Source of the DNA: Campylobacter sp. MIT 97-5078
Lineage (GTDB): Bacteria > Campylobacterota > Campylobacteria > Campylobacterales > Campylobacteraceae
Assembly (NCBI RefSeq): GCF_006864455.1
Contig: NZ_QHLK01000011.1
Location: 1-64,000, forward strand
Direction of reading: 5' to 3'
DNA length: 64,000 nt
A model generated the notes under the pieces. It saw nothing but the letters and a program-made list of their open reading frames with translations, searched no databases and was not told the DNA's origin. Position numbers and translations under genes: made by a program. Shown here in pieces: positions 28,483-38,389 of this stretch. Numbering within the stretch: position 1 is the stretch's first letter; every line of letters starts with the position of its first letter.

Positions 28483-31437
28483 TTGATTCAGGCTAAATTT
28501 TACGAATTCTTGCAAAGCGAGCAAAAATGTGAGCTTTTACTTTGCGAGGATGATAAAGAAGCTGATGAGCTGGCTCAAGTTGCTTTATTTTTAGGCTTTA
28601 AAAGCTTTGTTTTACCAGATTTTAGAGCAAGTCAAGATGATGATTTACGCCCTTTTTCAAAAGAACTTTTTGAGCTTTGTAAGGTGCTTAATGCCTATTA
28701 TCAAGAACAAAGCTCTAAAAAAATATTTATTTCTCCTTTGCGAACTATTTTGCATAAATTACCGGGTAAAAAGCATTTACAAAATATTAAGCTTAAACTT
28801 GGTGAGCATATTGATGAAAAAGTCTTAAAAGATGAATTTGTCAGACTTGGTTATGAGTTTGTGGATATAGTGCAAGATAAGGGCGAGCTGTCTTGGCGTG
28901 GCGAAGTTTTAGATATTTTTGCCATCAATGAAGAACAACCATTTAGGATACTTTTTTTTGGCACTCAAATAGAAAGCCTGCGGTATTTTGATATAAATAC
29001 TCAAAAATCTATACAAAATGAACTTCAAGAGCTTTATATCTGTCCTTTTTTGGCTCATTTTTCTCAAAGCGAGTTTAAAAATTTGCAAGATAAGCTTGAA
29101 AAATTTGAAAATTCAGCTTTGATTAGCGATTTTAATTCTTTTGGTTTTTGGTGTATAGATGATTTTTGTGATTATTTAGAGCTTGATTTTAAGAGTATAA
29201 AAAGCTTTAAGGATTTAGAATTTGAGGGAGTAGATAAGGCTAAACTTGAAAAGATTAATGCTAGAGTTTTACAAGAAGCTAAGCACTATAAAGACTTACA
29301 AAGCACTTATTCAAAGGATTTTTTTAATTTTCATCAAGATAAAGAAATTCTTATCTTAGCACGAAATGAAGCTCTTTTTAAGGCTTTAAATATAGAAAAA
29401 ACTTCAAATTTAAGCTTGCAAATTAGCCCTTTAAGACTTCATCTTATCAGCCAAGAAAAGATCATACTTTCTTTAAATCAAAAAACATCTAAAAAACGCA
29501 TACGAAAAGCAAGTTTAATCATCGATGAGCTAAGCAAGGGCGATTTTATCGTGCATCAAGATTATGGTGTGGGGAAGTTTTTGGGGCTTGAGATGATTAA
29601 GATCAGTGGAATAAAAAAAGAATTTGTTGCTCTTTTGTATCAAAATGATGACAAACTTTTACTTCCTGTTGAAAACTTATATATGATTGATAAATATATA
29701 AGCTCAAGTATCCCAAGTATGGATAAGCTTGGCAAAGGCACTTTTTTACGTCTTAAAGAAAAGCTTAAAGAAAAACTTTTTGCGATTGCTTCACAGCTTG
29801 TGATACTGGCTGCTAAAAGGGCTTTGATTGAGCCTAAAAAAATTCATATTGATTATGTAGAGCAAGCAAAATTTGCCACAAGTGCTGGCTTTGCTTATAC
29901 TGAGGATCAAATTAAGGCTTGTGAGGCTATTTTAGAAGACTTTCAAAGTGGCAGGGTTATGGATAGGCTCATAAGCGGGGATGTTGGTTTTGGTAAAACC
30001 GAAGTGGCGATGAATGCCATTTTGCCTGTGCTAAAAAGTGGTTTTAGTGTGCTTTTTTTTGTGCCAACCACTCTTTTATCACACCAGCATTATAAAACCT
30101 TAAGCAAGCGATTTGCAAGTTTTGATATAGAAGTTTTTAAATTCGATCGCTTTACAAGCACAAAAGAAAAAAAGCTTGTAAAAGAAAAACTTGCTTCAAA
30201 TGCTCCTTGTGTAGTTATCGGCACGCATGCACTTTTAAGTTTAAAATGTGAAAATCTAGCCCTTGTCATCGTTGATGAAGAGCATAAATTTGGAGTAAAA
30301 CAAAAAGAAAAGCTTAAAGAGCTTAGCTACAATGCCCATGTGCTTTCTATGTCAGCTACGCTAATCCCAAGAAGCTTAAATCAAGCCTTAAGTCAGATCA
30401 AATCTTATTCAAGCTTACAAACTCCGCCTTTACAAAGGCTTGATGTAAGAACTTATGTGAAAGAATATGATGAAGCCTTGCTTAAAGAAGTGATCGCTAG
30501 AGAGCTAAGAAGGGGCGGACAAATTTTTTATATACACAATCATATCGCTAGTATAGAGCTTCGCAAAAAAGAGCTTTTAGAGCTGTTTAAGAGCTTAAAA
30601 ATTCTTGTGCTTCACTCACAAATTGATTCAAAAATTCAAGAAGAACAAATGCTTGAATTTGAAAACAAAAAATACGATATGCTCCTTTGCACCAGCATAG
30701 TAGAAAGTGGTATTGATTTGGCTAATGTTAATACTATCATCGTTGAAAATGCTGATCGTTTTGGTATGGCTGATTTACACCAACTTCGTGGCAGGGTAGG
30801 AAGGAGTGATAAGCAAGGGTATTGTTATTTTTTAGTTGAGGATAAAAATTTTATCACCAAAGAAGCCTTAAAACGTCTTGTATCTTTAGAGAGCAATTCT
30901 TTTTTAGGGGCTGGTTCTGTGCTAGCTTATCATGATCTTGAGATACGAGGCGGGGGGAATTTATTAGGAAGCGATCAAAGTGGGCATATAGAGCAAATTG
31001 GGTTGAGCCTTTATCTTAAAATGCTTGAAGATGAGATTAATGCCTTAAGTAAAAAAGAAGTGCCAAGTGAAGAAAAGATAGACTTAAAACTTGGGGTAAA
31101 TGCCTTTTTAAACCCAGACCTAATCAACGAAGATCGCTTGCGTTTAGAGCTTTACAGGCGTTTAAGCAAGTGTCAAAGTGTAAATGAAGTCTATGAGATA
31201 GAAGGCGAGATAAATGATCGCTTTGGCAAGCTTGATGTCTATACCCAACAGTTTTTATCCCTCATCATCATAAAAATTTTAGGCTTAAAGCATTTTAAAA
31301 GTATTTCAAGTTTTGAGATGAATATACAATTTACCTATCTTGATGATACAAAAGAAATGATAAGAGCTCGCAGTAATGACGATGATGATGTGCTTGATGC
31401 AGTGCTTTCATTTTTAAGAAAAAAGCAAAGTGCATAA
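28483..31437 (+). CDS. mfd: Mfd, transcription-repair coupling factor
   Basis: DNA translocase that removes stalled RNA polymerase and recruits UvrA. It shows the RNAP-interaction region (GDFIVHQDYGVGKFLGLE), helicase motif I SGDVGFGKTEVAM, motif II VIVDEEHKFG, motif III SATLIPRSL, and motif VI QLRGRVGRSDKQGY. 984 aa, somewhat shorter than E. coli because the UvrB-like N-terminus is reduced. It starts at TTG 28483, 3 nt after the bactofilin stop, with a weak ribosome site. Confidence 0.95.
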   Translation: MIQAKFYEFLQSEQKCELLLCEDDKEADELAQVALFLGFKSFVLPDFRASQDDDLRPFSKELFELCKVLNAYYQEQSSKKIFISPLRTILHKLPGKKHLQNIKLKLGEHIDEKVLKDEFVRLGYEFVDIVQDKGELSWRGEVLDIFAINEEQPFRILFFGTQIESLRYFDINTQKSIQNELQELYICPFLAHFSQSEFKNLQDKLEKFENSALISDFNSFGFWCIDDFCDYLELDFKSIKSFKDLEFEGVDKAKLEKINARVLQEAKHYKDLQSTYSKDFFNFHQDKEILILARNEALFKALNIEKTSNLSLQISPLRLHLISQEKIILSLNQKTSKKRIRKASLIIDELSKGDFIVHQDYGVGKFLGLEMIKISGIKKEFVALLYQNDDKLLLPVENLYMIDKYISSSIPSMDKLGKGTFLRLKEKLKEKLFAIASQLVILAAKRALIEPKKIHIDYVEQAKFATSAGFAYTEDQIKACEAILEDFQSGRVMDRLISGDVGFGKTEVAMNAILPVLKSGFSVLFFVPTTLLSHQHYKTLSKRFASFDIEVFKFDRFTSTKEKKLVKEKLASNAPCVVIGTHALLSLKCENLALVIVDEEHKFGVKQKEKLKELSYNAHVLSMSATLIPRSLNQALSQIKSYSSLQTPPLQRLDVRTYVKEYDEALLKEVIARELRRGGQIFYIHNHIASIELRKKELLELFKSLKILVLHSQIDSKIQEEQMLEFENKKYDMLLCTSIVESGIDLANVNTIIVENADRFGMADLHQLRGRVGRSDKQGYCYFLVEDKNFITKEALKRLVSLESNSFLGAGSVLAYHDLEIRGGGNLLGSDQSGHIEQIGLSLYLKMLEDEINALSKKEVPSEEKIDLKLGVNAFLNPDLINEDRLRLELYRRLSKCQSVNEVYEIEGEINDRFGKLDVYTQQFLSLIIIKILGLKHFKSISSFEMNIQFTYLDDTKEMIRARSNDDDDVLDAVLSFLRKKQSA

Positions 31438-31449
31438 AAAGGAGTTTTA

Positions 31450-32130
31450 ATGAATGGGGCTAGGATTTTTGACTTTTTGATACATTTAAATTTAGATTAT
31501 GAGGGCTTTGATTGGCTCGAAAATAGGGGCTTGAGTGACTTTGAGCTTCTCATTTCTGTGATTTTAACTCAAAATACAAATTGGAACAATGTCTTAAAAG
31601 CTCTAAACAACCTAAAAAACGCTCAAATTTCAAGTATAAAACAAATCACAAAGCTTGAAAATGAAGAGCTTGCAAGACTTATTAAGCCAAGTGGATTTTA
31701 TAATACCAAAGCAAAACGTTTAAAAAATCTATGCGAAAAGCTCATAAATAAGTATGAAAGCTTAGAAAATTTCAAAACAAAAGCGAGTAGGGAATGGCTT
31801 TTAAGTATCAAAGGGCTTGGCTTTGAAAGTGTTGATAGTGTGCTAAATTATCTTTGCAAACAAGAACTTCTTGTTGTTGATAGCTATACCAAACGTTTAG
31901 CCCTTGCCTTAGGTTTTGAGTTTGAAAGCTATGAGGAGCTAAGAGAGTTTTTTCAAAGTGGGGTAGAAAGTGAACAAGCAAAACTTTGCAAGGCTTTAAA
32001 AAAAGACTATGAGCTATATGAGCTATATCAAATTTTTCACGCTTTAATCATAGCCTTTGGCAAAGCTTATTTTAAAGGGGCAAAATTAAGCTTTGAGGGC
32101 GAAAAACTTTTAACACAATTAAGGGCTTAA
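31450..32130 (+). CDS. HhH-GPD DNA glycosylase, MagIII-like
   Basis: Base-excision repair enzyme, probably removing 3-methyladenine. The helix-hairpin-helix is SIKGLGFESVDSVLNYL, followed by VVDSYTKRLALALG with the catalytic Asp. There is no C-terminal four-Cys iron-sulfur cluster, which separates it from endonuclease III and fits the Helicobacter MagIII type. LISVILTQNTNWNNV is the N-terminal family motif. 226 aa, with AAAAAGGAG before the ATG. Confidence 0.82.
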   Translation: MNGARIFDFLIHLNLDYEGFDWLENRGLSDFELLISVILTQNTNWNNVLKALNNLKNAQISSIKQITKLENEELARLIKPSGFYNTKAKRLKNLCEKLINKYESLENFKTKASREWLLSIKGLGFESVDSVLNYLCKQELLVVDSYTKRLALALGFEFESYEELREFFQSGVESEQAKLCKALKKDYELYELYQIFHALIIAFGKAYFKGAKLSFEGEKLLTQLRA

Positions 32131-32155
32131 ATTTAGAGCTTTTTTTAAAAAAGTC

Positions 32156-32184
32156 TTGACAAAAAAGAGCTATTTTGCTACAAT
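32156..32184 (+). promoter_or_regulatory. Consensus promoter of tRNA-Asn
   Basis: TTGACA (32156-32161) and TACAAT (32179-32184) are separated by 17 nt, a near-perfect sigma70 promoter. It starts transcription about 15 nt before the tRNA. Confidence 0.8.
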
Positions 32185-32205
32185 CACACTTTTAATTTTA
32201 AAAAT

Positions 32206-32280
32206 TCCGGATTAGCTCAGCGGTAGAGTAGGTGGCTGTTAACCACTTGGTCGCAGGTTCGAATCCTGCATCCGGAGCCA
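32206..32280 (+). tRNA. tRNA-Asn (anticodon GTT)
   Basis: A 75-nt cloverleaf with the CCA encoded. The acceptor arm is TCCGGAT paired with ATCCGGA, with discriminator G. The D-arm is GCTCAGCGGTAGAGT, the anticodon loop CTGTTAA carries GTT, and the T-arm is GCAGGTTCGAATCCTGC. Its own strong promoter lies upstream. Confidence 0.96.
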
Positions 32281-32301
32281 CTTTTTATTTTAGAATTTTT
32301 A

Positions 32302-32940
32302 TCATAACTTTTCAAGATATTTCACCGCTTCATAAGCATTTTCTTTAACTATAACCTTTTGAGCAAGCAAGTTTTCTTTGCTTTCATAGCCACAGCTTAA
32401 AGCTATACACCCAATTTCAGCGTTTTTAGCTGCTTGTATATCAAGATAAGTATCGCCTATCATAAAAGCATTTGTTTTTTCTTTGCAAAGTAAGTCTAAA
32501 GCCTTGAGTATAGGTTCTGCATCTGGTTTTGGTTTGATAATGTCATCTCTTCCCACAATGACTTTAAAAAAATGCTCCACACCCAAATGTTTAAGTAAAA
32601 TTTGGCTAAATAAAGAACTTTTTGTCGTTACTACTCCTAAATCAGCAAATGAAAAAGCCAGCTCAAGAGCCTCTTTTGCTTTTTCTAAAAGTGTAGTTTG
32701 TTCAAGATAGACTTCTTTGTAAGCATTTTTATATATTTGAATATATTTTTCAATATCTTTATCTTTAATACCTAGATTTTTAAATATTTCATCTAAAGGC
32801 AAGCCTATCATATTTTTGATGGCTTCATCATCACGAAAATCATACTTAAAATACTCAAAGCTTTTATGAAAGCCGTGTAAAATAGCTGAAGTGGAGTCAA
32901 TTAAAGTGCCATCCAAGTCAAACAAAATCGTCTTTTGCAT
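32302..32940 (-). CDS. HAD-family phosphatase (Gph-like)
   Basis: Cytoplasmic phosphatase similar to phosphoglycolate phosphatase or pyrophosphatase PpaX. The nucleophile motif is LFDLDGTLIDS, the Thr motif VVTTKSS, the Lys region KPKPDAEP and the acidic motif MIGDTYLDIQAAKNA. 212 aa from ATG 32940, which has AAGGAAAT upstream. The longer ORF to 33006 reads into the tRNA gene and is rejected. The substrate is not determined. Confidence 0.88.
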   Translation of the reverse strand: MQKTILFDLDGTLIDSTSAILHGFHKSFEYFKYDFRDDEAIKNMIGLPLDEIFKNLGIKDKDIEKYIQIYKNAYKEVYLEQTTLLEKAKEALELAFSFADLGVVTTKSSLFSQILLKHLGVEHFFKVIVGRDDIIKPKPDAEPILKALDLLCKEKTNAFMIGDTYLDIQAAKNAEIGCIALSCGYESKENLLAQKVIVKENAYEAVKYLEKL

Positions 32941-32972
32941 AAAATTTCCTTGATGAGTATTAAAAAAAGAAG

Positions 32973-33049
32973 TGGTGGATTTAGCAGGATTCGAACCTGC
33001 GACCAACCGGTTATGAGCCGGTTGCTCTAACCAACTGAGCTATAAATCC
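32973..33049 (-). tRNA. tRNA with CAT anticodon (Met, or Ile2)
   Basis: A 77-nt cloverleaf on the minus strand with the CCA encoded. The acceptor is GGATTTA paired with TAAATCC, with discriminator A. The anticodon stem is CCGG with loop CTCATAA, and the T-arm is GCAGGTTCGAATCCTGC. CAT could be elongator Met or a lysidine-modified Ile2. It is not an initiator, since the acceptor end is paired. It lies directly upstream of the HAD gene. Confidence 0.93.
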
Positions 33050-33134
33050 GCCTTTAGTAAGAAAACAAAAATTATACTCTACATTTGCTTAATTTTAACT
33101 AAACGCCATAAAAACAAGTTGGATTTTTAAGCGA

Positions 33135-34250
33135 CTAAGTGCCCTTAAGCCTGATTTTAGTATCTAAAGCAAAATATCTAAAAGTGATAAGATGCTGTAA
33201 AATTCCAAAAAATACCATAAAGGTTGTAAAAGAGCTTCCTCCATGACTGAAAAAGGGTAGCGGTATGCCAACAACAGGAGCAAAGCCTATAGTCATAGAA
33301 ACATTTACGGCTGTATAGATAAAGATAAACAAAGCAACGCAGTTTAATGCTACGCGTGTAAAATAATCATCTTTAAATTTAGCATTCAAACTTAGCAAAT
33401 GAAAGATCAAAAGCATATAAAGCAAAAGCAAAAATGCTCCTCCTATAAATCCAAAACGCTCCACAGTATAAGCAAAAATAAAATCGCTTGTTGAGATAGG
33501 CAAGAATTTAAAATGCGTTTGGGTTGCTTCATCGCTGTTTTTGCCTTTAAGTCCGCCGTTTCCAATAGCGATTATGGATTGTTGGACTTGATAACTTGGC
33601 TTTTCGGCTAAAAAATCATGAATTCTTTGTTTTTGATATGGTTTTAAAAGATTCGTGTAAAAGATAGGCGAGGATACGGCGATGACTAAAAAAATGCTAA
33701 GCCAAATTTTATAATTTACTCCTATGATAAAAAGTGTGCCAAAACCAACGATAAGTAAAACTGTTGCTGTGCCAAGATCTGGTTCAGCAGCGATGAGAAA
33801 AAAAGGTAAAAGTATATAAAAACTAAGCTTTAAAAAGCTTTTGAGTTTATAGCCGTTTTTAGGTGGGGGATCGCGGTAGATAAGATAAGCAAGCATTAAG
33901 ATAAAAGAGGATTTAAGAAGCTCTGAAGGCTGTATGGTAAAGTGTGTAAATGGCACCTCAAGCCATCTTTTTGCTCCAAGTTTTTTAACACCAAAAATAT
34001 CGACGCTTAAGAGTAAAAAGATATTGATCCAATAGAGCAAAGGTATAAGCCATGCAAGCTTTCTAATAGGAAGTATGAAAAAAAACGAAAAGCACAAGAA
34101 GCCCACTAAAGTGTAAATGAGTTGTTTTTCAGCTAAAAAGGAGCTGACTTCAGCCACCAAAATAAAAGAAATGGCGATGATTGGCAAGATTAAAGCAGGT
34201 TGGACGAAATCAAAATGAGTGAGAATTCTTCTATCAAATAATTTAATCAC
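33135..34250 (-). CDS. rodA: RodA, cell-elongation glycosyltransferase
   Basis: SEDS-family peptidoglycan polymerase of the rod-shape complex. About ten membrane helices are visible. Conserved stretches include GAKRWLEVPFTHFTIQPSE in two overlapping parts, AAEPDLGTATVLL (the catalytic Asp region), and GIPLPFFSHGGSS near the end. 371 aa. It is divergent from the pseudouridine synthase gene, with a 71-nt shared intergenic region. Confidence 0.93.
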   Translation of the reverse strand: MIKLFDRRILTHFDFVQPALILPIIAISFILVAEVSSFLAEKQLIYTLVGFLCFSFFFILPIRKLAWLIPLLYWINIFLLLSVDIFGVKKLGAKRWLEVPFTHFTIQPSELLKSSFILMLAYLIYRDPPPKNGYKLKSFLKLSFYILLPFFLIAAEPDLGTATVLLIVGFGTLFIIGVNYKIWLSIFLVIAVSSPIFYTNLLKPYQKQRIHDFLAEKPSYQVQQSIIAIGNGGLKGKNSDEATQTHFKFLPISTSDFIFAYTVERFGFIGGAFLLLLYMLLIFHLLSLNAKFKDDYFTRVALNCVALFIFIYTAVNVSMTIGFAPVVGIPLPFFSHGGSSFTTFMVFFGILQHLITFRYFALDTKIRLKGT

Positions 34251-34321
34251 TTAAAAAGCCTTAATAAATTTGTAGTATTATACGCTAATATTTTAACTTT
34301 GCAAAGGATAAATGCTTTAAA

Positions 34322-35305
34322 ATGCAAAAAATTTTAGTCAGTGAAATTTCAAGACTTGATATTTTTTTGAGTAAAAATTTACAGCAAAGTCGTCATCAAA
34401 TCGCTACTTTGATCAAAAATGGTGGCGTAAAAGTCAATGATCATCTTGAGCTTAAACCTTCTTTTAAACTTAAAATAAATGATGAAATTAACGTGCGAAG
34501 GCTTGAAACTTCGCCAAAACAAAGTAAATTTGACTTTGATTTTGATATAAATGTGTTGTATGAAGATGAAGACTTGCTTGTTTTAAATAAGCCACCAAAG
34601 CTTGTTGTGCATGCGGCTTTAAGTGTGAAAGAAGCAACTTTGGTTGATTATCTTTTGGCTAAAAATTACGCCCTTTCAACTTTAGGTGGTGAGCTTCGGG
34701 CAGGCTTAGTGCATAGACTTGATAAAGATACAAGTGGAGCTATACTCATCGCTAAAAACAACGCTACACACAAAGCTTTAAGTGAGCAACTTTTGGATAA
34801 AAGTATGGGGCGTTTGTATTTAGCGTTAAGCGATCTGCCTTTAAAAGAAAATTACATACTTGTGGAAAAAGCACTTGCAAGAAATCCACATAACCGTCTT
34901 AAAAAAATCGCCCTTGATCCGCAAAAAGCGAATTTAAACGGAGCAAAAAGTGCAAAATCAGCTTTTATAAATTTACTCATCAAAGAGGATAAAACAAGCC
35001 CAGCTCTCATCGCAGCAAAGCTTTTTAGCGGACGCACGCACCAAATAAGGGCTCATTTAGAAAGTTTAAATCGTCATATTTTAGGTGATGAACTTTACGG
35101 CTTTAAGGGAGTAAAGTATGAAAGAGTGATGCTTCATGCGTATTTTTTATATTTTATGCACCCAAAAAGTCAAAAAAAACTTTGTATTAAAGCACCGATT
35201 TATGATGATTTTTATACAATTTTACAAACATATTTTACACAAGGAGAACTTGATGAAAAAACTTCATTTGAGTCTATTCACTCTGCTTTTAACGCTTGTA
35301 TTTAA
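34322..35305 (+). CDS. RluA/RluD-family rRNA pseudouridine synthase
   Basis: Converts specific uridines of 23S rRNA to pseudouridine. An S4 RNA-binding domain (1-65; IATLIKNGGVKVN) precedes the catalytic domain. The catalytic Asp is in AGLVHRLDKDTSGAILIAK, and the family motif SGRTHQIRAHLESL is near residue 235. 327 aa. The last 53 nt overlap the start of flpA, as in the compact operon that follows. Confidence 0.9.
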   Translation: MQKILVSEISRLDIFLSKNLQQSRHQIATLIKNGGVKVNDHLELKPSFKLKINDEINVRRLETSPKQSKFDFDFDINVLYEDEDLLVLNKPPKLVVHAALSVKEATLVDYLLAKNYALSTLGGELRAGLVHRLDKDTSGAILIAKNNATHKALSEQLLDKSMGRLYLALSDLPLKENYILVEKALARNPHNRLKKIALDPQKANLNGAKSAKSAFINLLIKEDKTSPALIAAKLFSGRTHQIRAHLESLNRHILGDELYGFKGVKYERVMLHAYFLYFMHPKSQKKLCIKAPIYDDFYTILQTYFTQGELDEKTSFESIHSAFNACI

Positions 35306-36464
35306 TGCGTGTAGTTTAAATATGCAAAATCAGCAAATGAGTGTAAATGAGGATTTGCCAAGTGTGCAAACACTCAAACATATTAGCGATATGAGTAGTG
35401 TCGCTTTTGAGTGGAATTCTTTTTATAATGAAAATATACAAGGATTTTTACTCTATAAAAGCACGCCAAATGAACCTGAAATGAAGCTTGTTGCAACGAT
35501 TAAGAATAAATTTCAAACCCATTATGTTGATACTTTGCTTGAGCCAGATACGACTTATCTTTATACAATGAGAACTTTTAATGAATTTAATCAGATTTCA
35601 AATGAGGGTGTTTTAATCGAAGTAAAAACAAGCCCAAGACTCCAGCCCTTGCCTTTTGTGCAAGCTATTAATGGCTTACCAAATAAAATCAAGCTTATTT
35701 GGCGTCCGCACCCTGATCTTAGAGTGCAAGCTTATGAGATACAAAGGGCAGAGCAAGGTGGAAATTTTAAAACTATAAAAGAACTTAAAAATCGTTTGGA
35801 AGCTGAATATATCGACGAGAATTTAAAACCTAATCAAAATTTTCAATACCGCATTTTTGCTAAAACCTTTGATGGTGTATATTCAGAATCAAGTCAAATT
35901 CTAAACTCTACTACCAAAGCTTTGCCACCGCAAATCACGTATTTATCAGCTACAACCGATCTTGCAGGGCGCATACTTTTAGCTTGGGATAGTCCAAACT
36001 TTGAGGACTTTGCGTATTATAAAATTTATGCGAAGAGTTCAGGTTTGCTCCCTTTTTCAGAGCTTGCACGAACACAAAGCAATAATTATGAAGATAAGGT
36101 TGATGAAGTAGGCAAGAAAAAAGAATATAAAATTACTATTGTTGATAAAGATGGGCTTGAAAGTGCAATGCCTCAAAGTTCAGTAGAGGGCAAAACTCTT
36201 GATGCCCCACTTGCTCCAAGTATCACTTTAACGGCTATTGCACCTGATGGTATTGATCTTGGTTGGACGCCAAATGATGATAGAGCGGTAAGTTATACGC
36301 TTAAACGATATGGTGGAGGCGATGTGGTCTTTAAAGAGATTAACGAAACAACTTTTAAAGATACTACAGCCGTGCAAGGGCAAAGCTATACTTATGAAGT
36401 CATTAGTGTAGATAGCAACGGCATTGAGTCTAAACCTTCAGCTAGAGTAAGGGTAGGCGGTTAA
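35253..36464 (+). CDS. flpA: FlpA-like fibronectin type III lipoprotein
   Basis: Surface-exposed lipoprotein; in C. jejuni FlpA binds host fibronectin. The signal peptide ends in the lipobox LVFNAC. Fibronectin type III-like repeats follow (about 45-130, 135-225, 230-320, 325-403), each with the typical W/Y-x-Y core, e.g. TTYLYTMRTFNEF, NFQYRIFAKTFDG and SYTYEVISVDSNG. I chose ATG 35253, which follows AAGGAG; the ORF upstream is pseudouridine synthase sequence. 403 aa. Confidence 0.9.
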   Translation: MKKLHLSLFTLLLTLVFNACSLNMQNQQMSVNEDLPSVQTLKHISDMSSVAFEWNSFYNENIQGFLLYKSTPNEPEMKLVATIKNKFQTHYVDTLLEPDTTYLYTMRTFNEFNQISNEGVLIEVKTSPRLQPLPFVQAINGLPNKIKLIWRPHPDLRVQAYEIQRAEQGGNFKTIKELKNRLEAEYIDENLKPNQNFQYRIFAKTFDGVYSESSQILNSTTKALPPQITYLSATTDLAGRILLAWDSPNFEDFAYYKIYAKSSGLLPFSELARTQSNNYEDKVDEVGKKKEYKITIVDKDGLESAMPQSSVEGKTLDAPLAPSITLTAIAPDGIDLGWTPNDDRAVSYTLKRYGGGDVVFKEINETTFKDTTAVQGQSYTYEVISVDSNGIESKPSARVRVGG

Positions 36465-37642
36465 TGCCAAATTTTAAATGCAAAAGTATTAAGTCGCTTG
36501 TTTTGCCTTTTACACAAGATGAGGTAAGCTTTTTGTGGATTTGTCATGATGCACGTTCAAGTTTGCTTTTTGTAAAGATAGTCAATGAGCACTTTTTCTT
36601 GCAAATCGTAAAACAAAATGATGCTTTTGTGATTAAGGCTGAAAAACACAGCAAGCCAACGCAAATTGGTTATGTGCAAAAGGCTTTGCTTGTGTTTAAA
36701 AATACTTTCGCCAAAGATGTGATTAGTGAAGCTTTTGCACTCAAAAAGACACATCTGCTTAAAAAAAACAAATTCATAGAAAATGATATTCTGTCTTTAC
36801 TTGAAAACACGCAAAAGTATAATAGGGTATATTTAGAGATAGGTTTTGGCTCGGGCAGGCATTTGCTCTATCAAGCACGAGAAAATCCTAATATTTTAAT
36901 ACTAGGTGTTGAAATTTACATGCCAGCTTTAGAACAAGTTGCAAATTTAGCGATGAAAGAGGGTTTAGATAATATTTTGTTGATGCAAAATGATGCTAGA
37001 CTTTTGCTTAGTGTGCTTAAAAATCACTGCCTTGCAAAAATATTTTTGCATTTTCCAGTGCCTTGGGACAAACAACCTCAAAGAAGGGTTGTGAGTCTTG
37101 ATTTTGTAAAAAATTGCCAAAGAGTGCTTCAAAAAGGCGGTTGTTTTGAGTTAAGGACAGATAGCAAGGCGTATCTTGACTTTACTTTACAGCAGTTTTT
37201 AACCTTACAAACTTGCAAAGCACAGATTAACAAAAACGCAGATTTGGGCGTTACAAGCAAATACGAAGCAAGATGGAAAAGACAAGAAAAAGATATATAT
37301 GATCTGTGTGTATATAATGAAACTTTTGATGATAATGAGCTTGCGTGTTTTGATTTTAAATTAAAGGATTTTAAACCCCTAATGAGTGTAGAAAAACTCA
37401 AGCAAAACTTTGCAAAAAAGCATTTTAGGGGTGAGGATTATTTTTTAAGTCTTGAAAATATGTATGTTAAAGATGAGCAAAGCGTGGTGCTTAAAATAGC
37501 TTTTGGTAGCTTTTATAGTCCAGAACATATGTATTTGCTGTTTGATGAAAAGCTTTCATTTTTATTTAATGAACCTTTTAAGACAGAGCAAAATTTTAAA
37601 GCTTTACAAAAACTTTTAAACTTTTTAAATCAAGAAATTTAA
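36464..37642 (+). CDS. trmB: TrmB, tRNA (m7G46) methyltransferase
   Basis: Transfers a methyl group to G46 of tRNAs. The SAM loop is YLEIGFGSGRHLLYQARE (about 124-141), followed by ILGVEIYMPALEQV and the catalytic FLHFPVPWDKQPQRRVV. 392 aa is longer than in E. coli because of extra N- and C-terminal regions, typical of epsilonproteobacteria. It starts at the flpA stop (TAATG). Confidence 0.92.
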   Translation: MPNFKCKSIKSLVLPFTQDEVSFLWICHDARSSLLFVKIVNEHFFLQIVKQNDAFVIKAEKHSKPTQIGYVQKALLVFKNTFAKDVISEAFALKKTHLLKKNKFIENDILSLLENTQKYNRVYLEIGFGSGRHLLYQARENPNILILGVEIYMPALEQVANLAMKEGLDNILLMQNDARLLLSVLKNHCLAKIFLHFPVPWDKQPQRRVVSLDFVKNCQRVLQKGGCFELRTDSKAYLDFTLQQFLTLQTCKAQINKNADLGVTSKYEARWKRQEKDIYDLCVYNETFDDNELACFDFKLKDFKPLMSVEKLKQNFAKKHFRGEDYFLSLENMYVKDEQSVVLKIAFGSFYSPEHMYLLFDEKLSFLFNEPFKTEQNFKALQKLLNFLNQEI

Positions 37643-37723
37643 AAAGTTAGGGCTTAAATTTCTTGATTTTTAAGATAAAACAGAGCATAATCTAAAATTT
37701 AGTTTTTTTATTAAGGATAAAGT

Positions 37724-38389
37724 ATGTCAATTATGATTCGAGCACAGAATTTATCTTTAGGTTATGATGAATTAGTTATCGAGCGAGCAAATTTTTCTTT
37801 CAAAAATGATGATTTTGTTTTTATTACCGGAAAAAGTGGAAGTGGTAAATCTACGCTTTTAAAATCATTTTATGCAGATTTAGAACCCTTATCTGGACGT
37901 CTTGAGGTGTGTGGTAACGTGATTAATGGCATCTCAAATAAAGAACTTTTACATCTTCGCCAAAATATAGGCATCATTTTTCAAGATTATAAACTCATTA
38001 AAGAGTACAGCATAGAAAAAAATGTTATGTTGCCTTTGATGATTAAAGGCTATTCTAAAAAAATTTGTCAAGAACAAAGCACGAAGTTGCTTAGCCATGT
38101 TGAACTGACTTTTAAAGCAGATAAAAAACCAGATCAGCTTTCTGGCGGCGAACAGCAAAGAGTGGCTATGGCTCGGGCTTTAGCTCACAATCCCAAGCTT
38201 TTGCTTTGCGATGAGCCAACTGGGAATTTGGACGAATACTCCTCAGATATCATTTGGACGCTTTTAAAGTCAGCAAGAGAGATACTTGGCACTTGTGTTA
38301 TTGTAGTAACACATAGAATTCCAAGCAATCTCAGGCTTGAATACAGACGCTTTGATATAGAAAGTGGAAAAGTTAATGAAATCATTTAA
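37724..38389 (+). CDS. ftsE: FtsE, cell-division ABC ATPase
   Basis: ATPase of the FtsEX complex that controls septal peptidoglycan hydrolysis. Walker A is GKSGSGKST, the Q-loop IGIIFQDYKLI, the signature LSGGEQQRVAMARAL and Walker B LLLCDEPTGNLD. 221 aa. A 81-nt gap upstream separates it from trmB, with TAAGGA before the ATG. It overlaps ftsX by 14 nt. Confidence 0.93.
   Translation: MSIMIRAQNLSLGYDELVIERANFSFKNDDFVFITGKSGSGKSTLLKSFYADLEPLSGRLEVCGNVINGISNKELLHLRQNIGIIFQDYKLIKEYSIEKNVMLPLMIKGYSKKICQEQSTKLLSHVELTFKADKKPDQLSGGEQQRVAMARALAHNPKLLLCDEPTGNLDEYSSDIIWTLLKSAREILGTCVIVVTHRIPSNLRLEYRRFDIESGKVNEII

Noticed and set aside
30948-30960. G6 run in mfd, with similar G6/C6 runs in folC and the 24705 gene, as phase-variable tracts
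   Set aside because: They are only six bases long and encode conserved Gly residues in intact genes; Campylobacter contingency tracts are usually longer.
32941-33006. Longer N-terminus for the HAD phosphatase
   Set aside because: It would translate part of the tRNA gene; the ATG at 32940 has a good ribosome site.
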